DNA of 11,796 nucleotides from JAWUXM01 sp034111325 (GTDB lineage Bacteria; Pseudomonadota; Alphaproteobacteria; Rickettsiales; JABIRX01). The translations under genes and the position numbers were made by a program. Below the pieces are notes generated by a model. The model worked only from the letters and a program-made list of their open reading frames with translations, ran no database searches and was not told the DNA's origin. The stretch lies in contig JAWUXM010000029.1 of NCBI GenBank assembly GCA_034111325.1, forward strand, positions 1-11,796. Reading direction: 5' to 3'. How positions within the stretch are numbered: the first letter of the stretch is position 1; the number at the start of each line of letters is the position of its first letter. Of this stretch, positions 1-6,732 are shown one piece after another.

Positions 1-429
1 ATGAAAAAAATAGTAATCGCATCTGATCATGCAGGGGTTTCTTTGAAGAGATTCGTAATCGCTAAATTAGAAGAAAAGGGAGATGAGGTGGTGAATTTAG
101 GAACCGATGATAATAAATCCGTCGATTATCCTGACTATGCAAAAAAACTTGCTGACCATATTAAAAAGCACCCTGATTTTATCGGTGTGTTAATTTGTGG
201 TACTGGCGTGGGGATTTCAATTGCTGCTAATCGCTATAAGCATATTAGAGCAGCATTATGTAGTAATGCCGAAATTGCAGAATTAGCTCGCGCGCATAAT
301 GATGCAAATGTTTTAGTTTTAGGAGCGCGCACTATTGATGAAAAATCTGCTCTTAAAATTCTTGAGATATTTCTTAAAACGAAATTCTCTGGCGGAAGGC
401 ATAGTGCTCGTGTTGCAAAGCTTTCTTAA
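1..429 (+). CDS. rpiB: ribose-5-phosphate isomerase B
   Basis: Interconverts ribose-5-phosphate and ribulose-5-phosphate in the cytosolic non-oxidative pentose phosphate pathway. The 142-residue product has the full RpiB/LacAB fold length. Visible family marks are SDHAG at residues 8-12, the catalytic cysteine C66 followed by the anion-binding loop GTGVG (67-71), AHN at 98-100 and the C-terminal GGRH (131-134) that contributes phosphate contacts. The ATG is the first base of the window, so the ribosome binding site and promoter cannot be seen; the MKKIVIASDHAG start is typical, so the protein is probably complete. It lies 81 nt upstream of glyA on the same strand. Pairing with glyA is common in alphaproteobacteria. 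Confidence 0.96.
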   Translation: MKKIVIASDHAGVSLKRFVIAKLEEKGDEVVNLGTDDNKSVDYPDYAKKLADHIKKHPDFIGVLICGTGVGISIAANRYKHIRAALCSNAEIAELARAHNDANVLVLGARTIDEKSALKILEIFLKTKFSGGRHSARVAKLS

Positions 430-450
430 CAAAGCTTATAGCCTTTTTAC

Positions 451-478
451 TTTACTATTTTCCTGATAACTTTATAAA
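451..478 (+). promoter_or_regulatory. possible promoter of glyA
   Basis: TTTACT at 451-456 and TATAAA at 473-478 are separated by 16 nt, resembling a sigma-70 type -35/-10 pair (4/6 and 5/6 matches). They lie in the 81-nt gap before glyA and would start transcription about 25 nt upstream of its ATG. The gap is AT-rich, so a chance match is possible. Confidence 0.35.
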
Positions 479-510
479 TTCGCCAACATTAACTATTAAG
501 AGATGATTCC

Positions 511-1782
511 ATGGGTTTTTTTGATACACATTTAGAAGAAAAAGATGCAGCAATTTTTGCCGCAATTAAAGGCGAAGTAGCCAGACAACAAAACGAGATA
601 GAGCTTATTGCTTCGGAAAATATTGCAAGCCTAGCCGTGCAGGAAGCACAAGGCAGTGTGTTTACCAACAAATATGCAGAAGGTTACCCAGGGAAGAGAT
701 ATTATGGCGGATGTGAATTTGCTGACCAAGTTGAATCAATAGCGCAAGAGCGTGCTCGTAAATTATTCGGCTGTTCTTATGTAAATGTTCAACCAAACTC
801 TGGTTCGCAAGCAAATCAAGGTGTGTTTAACGCATTGTTGCAACCTGGCGATACGATCCTTGGGCAATCACTTGCTGCTGGTGGTCACTTAACTCATGGC
901 GCTAAACCTAACCAATCAGGCAAATGGTTTAATGCAATCCAATATGGCGTAACCCAAGATACTAACATAATTGATTATGATGAAATGGAGCGCTTAGCCA
1001 TAGAGCATAAGCCAAAACTTATTATCGCAGGAACATCAGCCTATCCAAGAGTTATTGATTGGCAAAAATTCCGTGATGTTGCGGACAAAGTCGGTGCATA
1101 TTTAATGGTTGATATGGCACACATCGCAGGGCTAGTAGCTAGCGGAGTTCACCCATCACCAGTGCCATTTGCTGATGTTATAACAACTACAACGCACAAA
1201 ACTTTGCGTGGTCCACGTGGTGGAATGATTTTATCAAATAATGAAGATCTTGGTAAAAAATTTAACTCAGCAATTTTCCCAGGGATTCAAGGCGGGCCAT
1301 TAATGCATGTTATTGCTGCCAAGGCTGTATGTTTTGCTGAAGCTTCAACTGATGAATTTAAGGAATATGGCAAAAGAGTTGTTGCAAATGCTAAAGCTCT
1401 AGCAAAAGTTCTGGCGGAGCGTGGTGTAAATATTGTTTCTGGTGGAACGGATAATCATATTGTTTTAGTGGATTTGACCCCGAAGAAGTTAACAGGCAAG
1501 GAAGCTGAAGAAGCATTGGAGAGAGCTAACCTAACCTGTAATAAAAATGCTATTCCGTTTGACCCACAAAGTCCTTTTGTTACTTCAGGCGTACGTTTAG
1601 GAACGCCAGCTGCAACAACACGTGGCTTTAACGTAGCGGAGTTTGAGCAGGTTGGTCATTTAATTGGTGACGTCATTGACGCATTAGCAACTGATAGAGC
1701 TAACCTTGGCTTAGTTGAAAATGAAGTGAAAAAGAAGGTTAAGGCACTTTGCGCTTCTTTTCCAATTCACCAACTACAGTAA
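511..1782 (+). CDS. glyA: serine hydroxymethyltransferase
   Basis: PLP-dependent cytosolic enzyme that converts serine and tetrahydrofolate to glycine and 5,10-methylene-THF, the main one-carbon source for purines, thymidylate and methionine. The 423-residue length is standard. Diagnostic sequences are ELIASEN (31-37), the NKYAEGYPGKRYYGG block (53-67), GGHLTHG (124-130), VDMAHIAGL (200-208) with the cofactor-binding Asp/His pair D201 and H204, and the Schiff-base lysine K230 in TTTTHKTLRGPRGG. A purine-rich AAGAGA at 498-503 ends 7 nt before the ATG and is a modest ribosome binding site. The next gene on the strand is nrdR, 232 nt downstream, and that gap carries a repeat. Nothing is unusual in the protein. 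Confidence 0.98.
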   Translation: MGFFDTHLEEKDAAIFAAIKGEVARQQNEIELIASENIASLAVQEAQGSVFTNKYAEGYPGKRYYGGCEFADQVESIAQERARKLFGCSYVNVQPNSGSQANQGVFNALLQPGDTILGQSLAAGGHLTHGAKPNQSGKWFNAIQYGVTQDTNIIDYDEMERLAIEHKPKLIIAGTSAYPRVIDWQKFRDVADKVGAYLMVDMAHIAGLVASGVHPSPVPFADVITTTTHKTLRGPRGGMILSNNEDLGKKFNSAIFPGIQGGPLMHVIAAKAVCFAEASTDEFKEYGKRVVANAKALAKVLAERGVNIVSGGTDNHIVLVDLTPKKLTGKEAEEALERANLTCNKNAIPFDPQSPFVTSGVRLGTPAATTRGFNVAEFEQVGHLIGDVIDALATDRANLGLVENEVKKKVKALCASFPIHQLQ

Positions 1783-1800
1783 AACATTTTTCTTTTGAGG

Positions 1801-1883
1801 TCTTTTTGCGCCCTTTTTATCAAAAGCGAGATGTTTGTTTGTGGCTCCTGGATCGCCCTAGAATCCTTAGCGGATTCAGGCGA
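1801..1883. repeat. repeat-like intergenic segment with imperfect hairpin
   Basis: The gap 1783-2014 between glyA and nrdR has no convincing gene. TCTTTTTGCGCCCTTTTTA (1801-1819) matches 17 of 19 bases of a motif at 6733-6751 and 15 of 19 at 6608-6626. All three copies are downstream of genes. A further, GC-richer segment forms an imperfect hairpin: TCGCC (1853-1857) with GGCGA (1879-1883) and GAATCC (1861-1866) with GGATTC (1872-1877), loop TTAGC. Its flanks (CTCCTGGATCGCC, GGCGATGACA) have the look of the interspersed palindromic repeats common in Rickettsiales-type genomes; that family resemblance is inference. A separate CTTTTGA/TCAAAAG pair (1792-1798, 1820-1826) could add a weak stem at the end of the glyA transcript. 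Confidence 0.5.
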
Positions 1884-1944
1884 TGACACTAGAATGTGAT
1901 ACGAAGAGTGCAATATAAAGGTAACAATGTCCTATTAGGGGAAT

Positions 1945-1967
1945 TATAATATAATGCTGCGCATTAT
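1945..1967 (+). promoter_or_regulatory. overlapping TATAAT boxes and a perfect hairpin upstream of nrdR
   Basis: Two overlapping TATAAT hexamers (1945-1950 and 1950-1955) lie 60-70 nt upstream of the nrdR ATG. They run into a perfect inverted repeat, ATAATGC (1951-1957) and GCATTAT (1961-1967), with a 3-nt centre. No strong -35 element is visible at 17 nt. The arrangement could be a promoter with an overlapping operator or a small hairpin at the 5' end of the nrdR–ribD mRNA. The sequence does not decide between these. Confidence 0.35.
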
Positions 1968-2014
1968 TTATTATTGGATTTTCCAGTTTCTGCTAAATAC
2001 TAATTTGAGGTAAT

Positions 2015-2464
2015 ATGTTTTGTCCTTTCTGTAAAAATAACGAGACGATTGTAAAAGATTCGCGTATCTCAGAAGATGGTACGGCGATTCGGCGGCGACG
2101 TTATTGCCAGAAATGTGATTCACGCTTTACAACTTTCGAGCGGGTGCAGTTTAAAGAAGTAATTATTATCAAACGCAATGGTGAAAAGGAATTTTTTGAC
2201 AGTGAAAAATTAGCCCGTGCTATCAGAATGGCATTGCGTAAACGTCCTATTGAAATTGGCAAAGTTGAAGAAATAGTCAATTATATTACGCGCAAATTAG
2301 ATAGTGAGGCTGATATCGAAATTCCTTCTTCCATGTTAGGGGAGTTAGTTATGGAATCGCTAGAAAAGCTTGATAAAGTTGCGTTTGTGCGCTTTGCATC
2401 TGTTTATAAGAATTTCAATAAAGCTGAGGATTTTCAGAACTTCATTAATAAACTTGCTAAATGA
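2015..2464 (+). CDS. nrdR: transcriptional repressor NrdR
   Basis: Zinc-ribbon and ATP-cone repressor of ribonucleotide reductase operons; it senses ATP/dATP and binds paired NrdR boxes upstream of nrd genes. The 149-residue product starts MFCPFC. The zinc ligands are C3, C6, C31 and C34, with the basic IRRRRYCQKC segment between and after them, and the ATP-cone covers roughly residues 47-137 (VIIIKRNGEKEFFDSEKLARAI onwards in family terms). GAGG at 2007-2010 precedes the ATG by 4 nt. The stop codon overlaps the ribD start (ATGA), so the two genes are very probably co-transcribed and translationally coupled. nrdR next to ribD is a widespread bacterial arrangement. No nrd genes are in the window, so its targets are elsewhere. 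Confidence 0.97.
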   Translation: MFCPFCKNNETIVKDSRISEDGTAIRRRRYCQKCDSRFTTFERVQFKEVIIIKRNGEKEFFDSEKLARAIRMALRKRPIEIGKVEEIVNYITRKLDSEADIEIPSSMLGELVMESLEKLDKVAFVRFASVYKNFNKAEDFQNFINKLAK

Positions 2465-3546
2465 ACCCGCATTTAATGCAAATTGCCCTGAATTTTGCTG
2501 ATAAAGGTAAAGGACTAACTTTTCCAAATCCATCAGTGGCAAGCATCGTAGAGAAAAATGGTGAAGTTCTTGCTATATCTCGCACAGCGCAAGGCGGATC
2601 ACCACATTCCGAGACACAGGCTTTGGCTGTGGCAGGCAATGCTGCAAAAGGCGCAGATCTTTATGTGACGCTTGAGCCATGCAGTCATTTTGGTAAAAAC
2701 CCACCATGTGTTGACGCTATAATAAAAAGCGGCGTGAAGAGGGTCATTATCGCATTGCGTGATCCTGATGAGAAGGTCTCAGGGCGTGGAATAGAAAAAT
2801 TACAACAAGCAGGGATAGAGGTGCTAGAAGGTGTTTTGCAAGAAGAGGCAGAAAGAATCTATGAAGATTATATAAAATCTCGTACGCAAAAATTGCCATA
2901 TGTGACGCTTAAAACTGCGATTAGCCAAGACGGTAAAATTAATTATGGCGATAAGGATAAACAATGGATAACCTCTCAAAAATCAAGGGATTATGTGCAT
3001 ATTCTAAGATCTAGTATGAATAGTGTGATGACAGCAATTGGCACGGTTGAAGCAGATGACCCTATGTTGAATTGTCGCTTGTCGGGTTTGGAAAATACGC
3101 CGTTAATTCGCATAGTTTTAGATAGTAATTTACGTATCAGTACAGAAAGTAAATTGGTCAAAACCGCCAAACAATATCCGTTATGGGTGCTTAGCTGTGT
3201 TGCTGGCGAGAAGAAAGAGGCGTTAGATAAATTAGGTGTAAGAGTTATATCTGTGCAGAAAAACTCAGAAGGCAAAATTGATTTGCATGCAGCGTTGAAA
3301 ATATTAGCAAATGAAGGAATAATGAGTATTTTAGTTGAAGCAGGTGCAAAGCTTAACTCAGCCTTGTTAAAGGAGGATTTGGTTGATAAACTAATAATCA
3401 TGCAAGCACCAAAAACAATCGGCGAGCAGGGTGATGATGCATTTTCTGATATGCAGATTGCTGATGTTACTAAAAAATTTACTCTAGAATCATCACGTTA
3501 TTTTGCGGCTGATTTGATGGAGGTTTATACAATGTTAGCATATTGA
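2461..3546 (+). CDS. ribD: bifunctional riboflavin biosynthesis deaminase/reductase RibD
   Basis: Catalyses two cytosolic steps of riboflavin synthesis: deamination of the pyrimidine product of GTP cyclohydrolase II, then NADPH-dependent reduction of the ribosyl group. Residues 1 to about 145 form the CDA-type deaminase domain, with zinc ligands H49, C74 and C83 and the proton-shuttling E51 (PHSET; TLEPCSHFGKNPPC). The middle residue of the usual HAE is Ser here, a tolerated position. Residues from about 146 to 361 form the reductase domain (LPYVTLKTAISQDGKI, AIGTVEADDPML, ILVEAGAKLNSALL). The start overlaps nrdR by 4 nt and has no obvious Shine-Dalgarno sequence, consistent with coupled translation. 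No ribE, ribBA or ribH follows; the next gene is an unrelated orphan on the opposite strand. No FMN riboswitch is evident upstream. Confidence 0.96.
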   Translation: MNPHLMQIALNFADKGKGLTFPNPSVASIVEKNGEVLAISRTAQGGSPHSETQALAVAGNAAKGADLYVTLEPCSHFGKNPPCVDAIIKSGVKRVIIALRDPDEKVSGRGIEKLQQAGIEVLEGVLQEEAERIYEDYIKSRTQKLPYVTLKTAISQDGKINYGDKDKQWITSQKSRDYVHILRSSMNSVMTAIGTVEADDPMLNCRLSGLENTPLIRIVLDSNLRISTESKLVKTAKQYPLWVLSCVAGEKKEALDKLGVRVISVQKNSEGKIDLHAALKILANEGIMSILVEAGAKLNSALLKEDLVDKLIIMQAPKTIGEQGDDAFSDMQIADVTKKFTLESSRYFAADLMEVYTMLAY

Positions 3547-3551
3547 TGTTT

Positions 3552-3857
3552 CTACATTGTAATACACTTCTTACCTTCCTCTTTTCGCTGCTGCCTAAAT
3601 TTAGCAACTTTGTCTTTAAAAGTGTCCTTTTTTTGTTCCTGAGGAGCATTTTGGTCTGTCGGAATACTGCTCTTAACATTTAAGAAATTAGCGGTTGATT
3701 CTTTTGCTGCTGCTTCTAAGTCCTGTATAGAAGAGTTATTAGAGCCTATAGTTACTACAGACTTAGAGCCATCACCTACTAAGTTACCTTCATGGTTAAA
3801 ATTCTCTATATTTGGGGCTGATGACGTATTAGGTTTTTTACTCTCTGATGTTCTCAT
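3552..3857 (-). CDS. orphan small hydrophilic protein with C-terminal CaaX-like tail
   Basis: Family not recognised. The 101-residue product is rich in Ser, Asn, Lys, Glu and Gln, with no signal peptide or membrane segment, and is probably disordered up to about residue 75. Residues 78-97 form a basic, possibly helical stretch (K81, K83, K86, R88, R91, K92, K96, K97). The last four residues are C98-I-T-M. C98 is the only cysteine. A basic stretch followed by Cys-aliphatic-x-Met resembles the farnesylation tail of eukaryotic Ras-type proteins. Family knowledge: some bacterial effectors (Legionella AnkB, Salmonella SifA) use such tails for host lipidation. Gene reality is supported by GGAGAG (3864-3869) 6 nt before the ATG and a promoter-like pair upstream. 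It converges on ribD with 5 nt between stops. An effector role is inference only; it could equally be an unrelated lineage-specific protein. Confidence 0.72.
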   Translation of the reverse strand: MRTSESKKPNTSSAPNIENFNHEGNLVGDGSKSVVTIGSNNSSIQDLEAAAKESTANFLNVKSSIPTDQNAPQEQKKDTFKDKVAKFRQQRKEEGKKCITM

Positions 3858-3886
3858 AATTTTCTCTCCAATAATTAATTTACCGA

Positions 3887-3925
3887 ATTATAGCGCAATT
3901 TTAGAGCACAAACAAGCATTTTGTG
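3887..3925 (-). promoter_or_regulatory. promoter of the orphan gene with overlapping palindrome
   Basis: Read on the minus strand, TTGTTT (3915-3910) and a consensus TATAAT (3892-3887) are spaced by exactly 17 nt. This would start transcription roughly 20 nt upstream of the orphan's ATG. An inverted repeat, CACAAA (3907-3912) and TTTGTG (3920-3925), overlaps the -35 box and could be an operator. A second small inverted repeat, CTGAT (3943-3947) and ATCAG (3955-3959), lies further upstream. The 178-nt gap 3858-4035 is shared with the divergent dnaB gene, whose own promoter is not clear. Confidence 0.55.
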
Positions 3926-4035
3926 TTATTCCTCAACTATCTCTGATAAAATTCATCAGGCACCTGTCCGATTAAAAGATTGATTTGCAATAGTGATATA
4001 GTACAAAGGGCTACGTTTTTATTGAAAATATCCTA

Positions 4036-5514
4036 ATGACAAAAACTACACCAAAAGACATTTCAGCAGAAGTTCTATTTTTAGAAAAAGATAGCAACGC
4101 GAAAGAATATCAGAAAGCACCATATAATATTGATGCTGAGCAATTAGTATTAGGCGCGGTTTTAACTAATAATGAAGCGTTAAATCATATTGGTGATTTT
4201 TTGCGCAATGAACATTTCTACGAGCCAATTCATCAGAAGATTTTTGAAGCAATACAACATTTTGCCGAAAAGGGTATTGTTGCAACGCCAATTACTTTGA
4301 AGAATTATTTTGATCAAGATGAAGAATTAAAAGAAATTGGCGGCAGTAAATATCTTGTGAAATTAGCCACTATGGCTTCCGCATTGATTAATGTCGTTGA
4401 TTATAGCCATGTTATTTATGATTTATATCTCAAGCGTCAGCTTTTAGACCTTGGCAGTGAAATGGTGCATAGTGCTTGTGACCATAAATTAGATAATAGC
4501 GCACAAGAACAGATCGAACATGCGGAGCAATCATTATTTAATCTTTCCGCATCAGGTAATGTCGGGGGGGATTTTGAAGGGTTAAATGTCTCGCTAAATA
4601 AAGCTATTCAACGCGCTGAGGCGGCACATAAAAATAAAGGTACAAGTGGTGTGCCAACATTACTTACGGATTTAGATCGCTTGCTCGGTGGCCTACAGGA
4701 TTCTGATTTGCTGATTTTAGCAGGAAGACCCTCAATGGGCAAGACCGCATTAGCAATCAATATTGCGTATAATGCAGCTGAGCATTTTGCAAAAGAGAAA
4801 ATTGAAGAAGGGAAAAAGCGTAAATCAGTTGGTTTTTTCTCACTAGAGATGTCGTCAGACCAATTAGCCAGCCGGATGATTGCTATGGTTTCGAAAGTAA
4901 ATTCACATAAATTTCGTACTGGTGGTTTAAATAATGATGATTTTTCAGAGATCGTTAAAGCAAATAAAATCTTGGCAGAAGTACCATTCTTTATTGATGA
5001 TACACCTGCTTTGTCAATTTCTGCTGTGCGAACTAGAGCACGTCGTTTGAAACGGAAACATAATCTTGCTTTGTTGGTAATTGATTATTTGCAGCTTTTA
5101 CGTGGCAGCAATAAAAATAGTGAAAATCGTGTGCAAGAAGTTTCAGAAATTACCCAAGGTCTAAAAGCAATTGCTAAAGAGCTAGATATTCCCGTCATCG
5201 CACTTTCACAATTATCTCGTGCTGTTGAACAAAGGGATGATAAACGGCCGCAATTATCAGATTTGCGTGAGTCAGGCTCGATCGAACAGGATTCTGACAT
5301 TGTGATGTTTATTTTTCGTGAGCAATATTATATTGAACGCAAAAAACCATCAGAAGGTTCAACAGATATGGCAGCATGGCAGACTGAGATGGAGAGGGTG
5401 TTTAATAAAGCAGAGGTTATTGTTGCTAAGCAAAGAAACGGCGCAGTAGGTAATGTAAATATCTATTTTGATCCCTCTACTACCAAATTTACTGATTTAG
5501 CTAAGGAATATTAA
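4036..5514 (+). CDS. dnaB: replicative DNA helicase DnaB
   Basis: Hexameric 5'-3' helicase that unwinds DNA at the replication fork and recruits primase. The 492-residue product has the full architecture: an N-terminal DnaB domain at about residues 28-132 (PYNIDAEQLVLGAVL), a linker to about 180, and a RecA-type C-terminal ATPase. Walker A is GRPSMGKT (230-237), followed by FFSLEMSS (267-274), Walker B LLVIDYLQLL with D350, the DLRESGSIEQDSD block (409-421) and the KQRNG segment (465-469). The ATG lacks a clear Shine-Dalgarno sequence. It is retained because the N-terminal extension before the conserved NIDAEQ is short and the next in-frame Met is deep in the domain. alr follows after 1 nt. 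A run of seven G (4564-4570) lies in the linker without disturbing the frame. Confidence 0.98.
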   Translation: MTKTTPKDISAEVLFLEKDSNAKEYQKAPYNIDAEQLVLGAVLTNNEALNHIGDFLRNEHFYEPIHQKIFEAIQHFAEKGIVATPITLKNYFDQDEELKEIGGSKYLVKLATMASALINVVDYSHVIYDLYLKRQLLDLGSEMVHSACDHKLDNSAQEQIEHAEQSLFNLSASGNVGGDFEGLNVSLNKAIQRAEAAHKNKGTSGVPTLLTDLDRLLGGLQDSDLLILAGRPSMGKTALAINIAYNAAEHFAKEKIEEGKKRKSVGFFSLEMSSDQLASRMIAMVSKVNSHKFRTGGLNNDDFSEIVKANKILAEVPFFIDDTPALSISAVRTRARRLKRKHNLALLVIDYLQLLRGSNKNSENRVQEVSEITQGLKAIAKELDIPVIALSQLSRAVEQRDDKRPQLSDLRESGSIEQDSDIVMFIFREQYYIERKKPSEGSTDMAAWQTEMERVFNKAEVIVAKQRNGAVGNVNIYFDPSTTKFTDLAKEY

Positions 5515-5515
5515 T

Positions 5516-6607
5516 ATGAATTTATACGCTGATTCGCAGCTCCATATTAATCTAGCGGCTTTGCGTGAGAATTATCTAATATTAAAATCACAATTAAAAA
5601 CTGCCCAATGTGCAGCAACAATCAAGGCTGATGCCTATGGATTAGGCTGTAAGGAGGTTGCGCAGACTTTATACGATGCGGGCTGTCGTCAGTTTTTTGT
5701 TGCAACGCTTGGAGAGGCGATTTATTTGCGGGAGATTTTGGCTGATGTTGAAATATATGTTTTTCATGGATTGAAGAAATCTGAGTGTGCAGTATTTTTT
5801 ACGCATAATTTAATACCTGTTTTAAATGATTTAGCGCAAATCCAATTATGGAATGATTGTGCAAAAGAAAAGGAGCAAAAATTACCAGCGATTATTCATG
5901 TTGATACAGGGATTCATCGGTTAGGCTTGAGCCTCAGTGAGGCTGAACGCTTAATATCACCCTCGAAATATTTCGCGAATTTGGAAGTAAAATATCTGAT
6001 GAGTCATTTAGCATGTGCTAATAATAAAGACAGTAAGCGTAATGATGAGCAATTAGTAAAATTAAAAAGCATAGCACAAAAAATAGGTAATTACCCATTA
6101 ACCATTGCTAATTCATCAGCCGTATTTTTAGGAGAGGAATATCAATTGGATTTATGTCGCCCTGGTGCTGCATTATTTGGCGTAAACCCAATGTTGCATG
6201 GTGAAAACCCTATGCACCAAGTGGTGAATTTACAGACAAGAATTATTCAAATAAGCACGGCTCAGGATGATGGTTTTGTTGGTTATGGTGATATTTGCCC
6301 AATTAAAAAAGGAACAAGATTTGCCACTATTCCGATTGGCTATGCGGATGGCTATTCACGTTCTTTGAGTAATAAAGGTAAGGTTTATTTCAAAGGGCAT
6401 TATTTGCCTATTCTCGGCAATATCTCAATGGATATGACAATTATCGATGTTAGTGATATTCCTGAGGATGAGATAAAAATTGGTGATATGGTTGAGGTAA
6501 TTGGCGAACATATAACCATTGGTGAAGTAGCAAGGATAGCAGGGACAATTGCTTATGAGATACTAACCTCTTTCGGATGCCGCTTCCAGAAAATCTATTC
6601 AAATTAA
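5516..6607 (+). CDS. alr: alanine racemase
   Basis: PLP-dependent enzyme interconverting L- and D-alanine, supplying D-Ala for peptidoglycan cross-links, so the organism probably makes a wall. The 363-residue product carries the PLP lysine K37 in ATIKADAYGLG, HVDTGIHRLGL (128-138), the phosphate-binding RPGAALFG (215-222), the second catalytic base Y257 in GFVGYGD, IGYADGYSR (274-282) and ISMDMT (303-308). It begins 1 nt after the dnaB stop. Its ribosome binding site AAGGA (5503-5507) lies inside the end of dnaB, 8 nt before the ATG, so the two are an operon. dnaB–alr adjacency is common in alphaproteobacteria. The family length is normal and both catalytic residues are present. Confidence 0.97.
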   Translation: MNLYADSQLHINLAALRENYLILKSQLKTAQCAATIKADAYGLGCKEVAQTLYDAGCRQFFVATLGEAIYLREILADVEIYVFHGLKKSECAVFFTHNLIPVLNDLAQIQLWNDCAKEKEQKLPAIIHVDTGIHRLGLSLSEAERLISPSKYFANLEVKYLMSHLACANNKDSKRNDEQLVKLKSIAQKIGNYPLTIANSSAVFLGEEYQLDLCRPGAALFGVNPMLHGENPMHQVVNLQTRIIQISTAQDDGFVGYGDICPIKKGTRFATIPIGYADGYSRSLSNKGKVYFKGHYLPILGNISMDMTIIDVSDIPEDEIKIGDMVEVIGEHITIGEVARIAGTIAYEILTSFGCRFQKIYSN

Positions 6608-6717
6608 CCTTTTTAAACCCTTTTTAGTGAAGGCACTTCTTTCGTCCAGTCGCGTATGTAGTATACGCTTATTCTCTCAAGAAGCACCTTCACTAAAAAT
6701 CATTTTAAAAATTTTTA
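6608..6717. repeat. palindromic repeat, unit 1 of a tandem pair
   Basis: The unit begins 1 nt after the alr stop codon with CCTTTTTAAACCCTTTTTA (6608-6626). A long inverted repeat follows: the arm 6621-6640 pairs with 6680-6699 over 20 positions with two adjacent mismatches. Nested inside is GCGTAT (6652-6657) with ATACGC (6663-6668), 5-nt loop. The end (ACTAAAAATCATTTTAAAAA) aligns with the end of unit 2. The structure could halt or protect transcripts from alr, but no U-run follows as in a classical intrinsic terminator. Confidence 0.65.
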
Positions 6718-6732
6718 ATTTGAACCAAAAAA

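Noticed and set aside
418..437. AAGCTTT-CTTAAC-AAAGCTT hairpin across the rpiB stop codon as a terminator
   Set aside because: The stem is a perfect 7 bp but AT-rich and weak, and the T-run starts several bases later. It is not convincing as an intrinsic terminator.
2380..2465. FMN riboswitch ahead of ribD
   Set aside because: The region is nrdR coding sequence, with ribD overlapping it by 4 nt. No conserved RFN-element pattern is seen.
2991..3401. 136-codon open frame antisense to ribD
   Set aside because: It lies wholly inside ribD, which has clear domain motifs. The translation has no recognisable features and there is no ribosome binding site.
4564..4570. Seven-G run in dnaB as a frameshift or phase-variation site
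   Set aside because: The frame is intact through all DnaB motifs, and the run lies in the linker. An essential gene is an unlikely phase-variation target.
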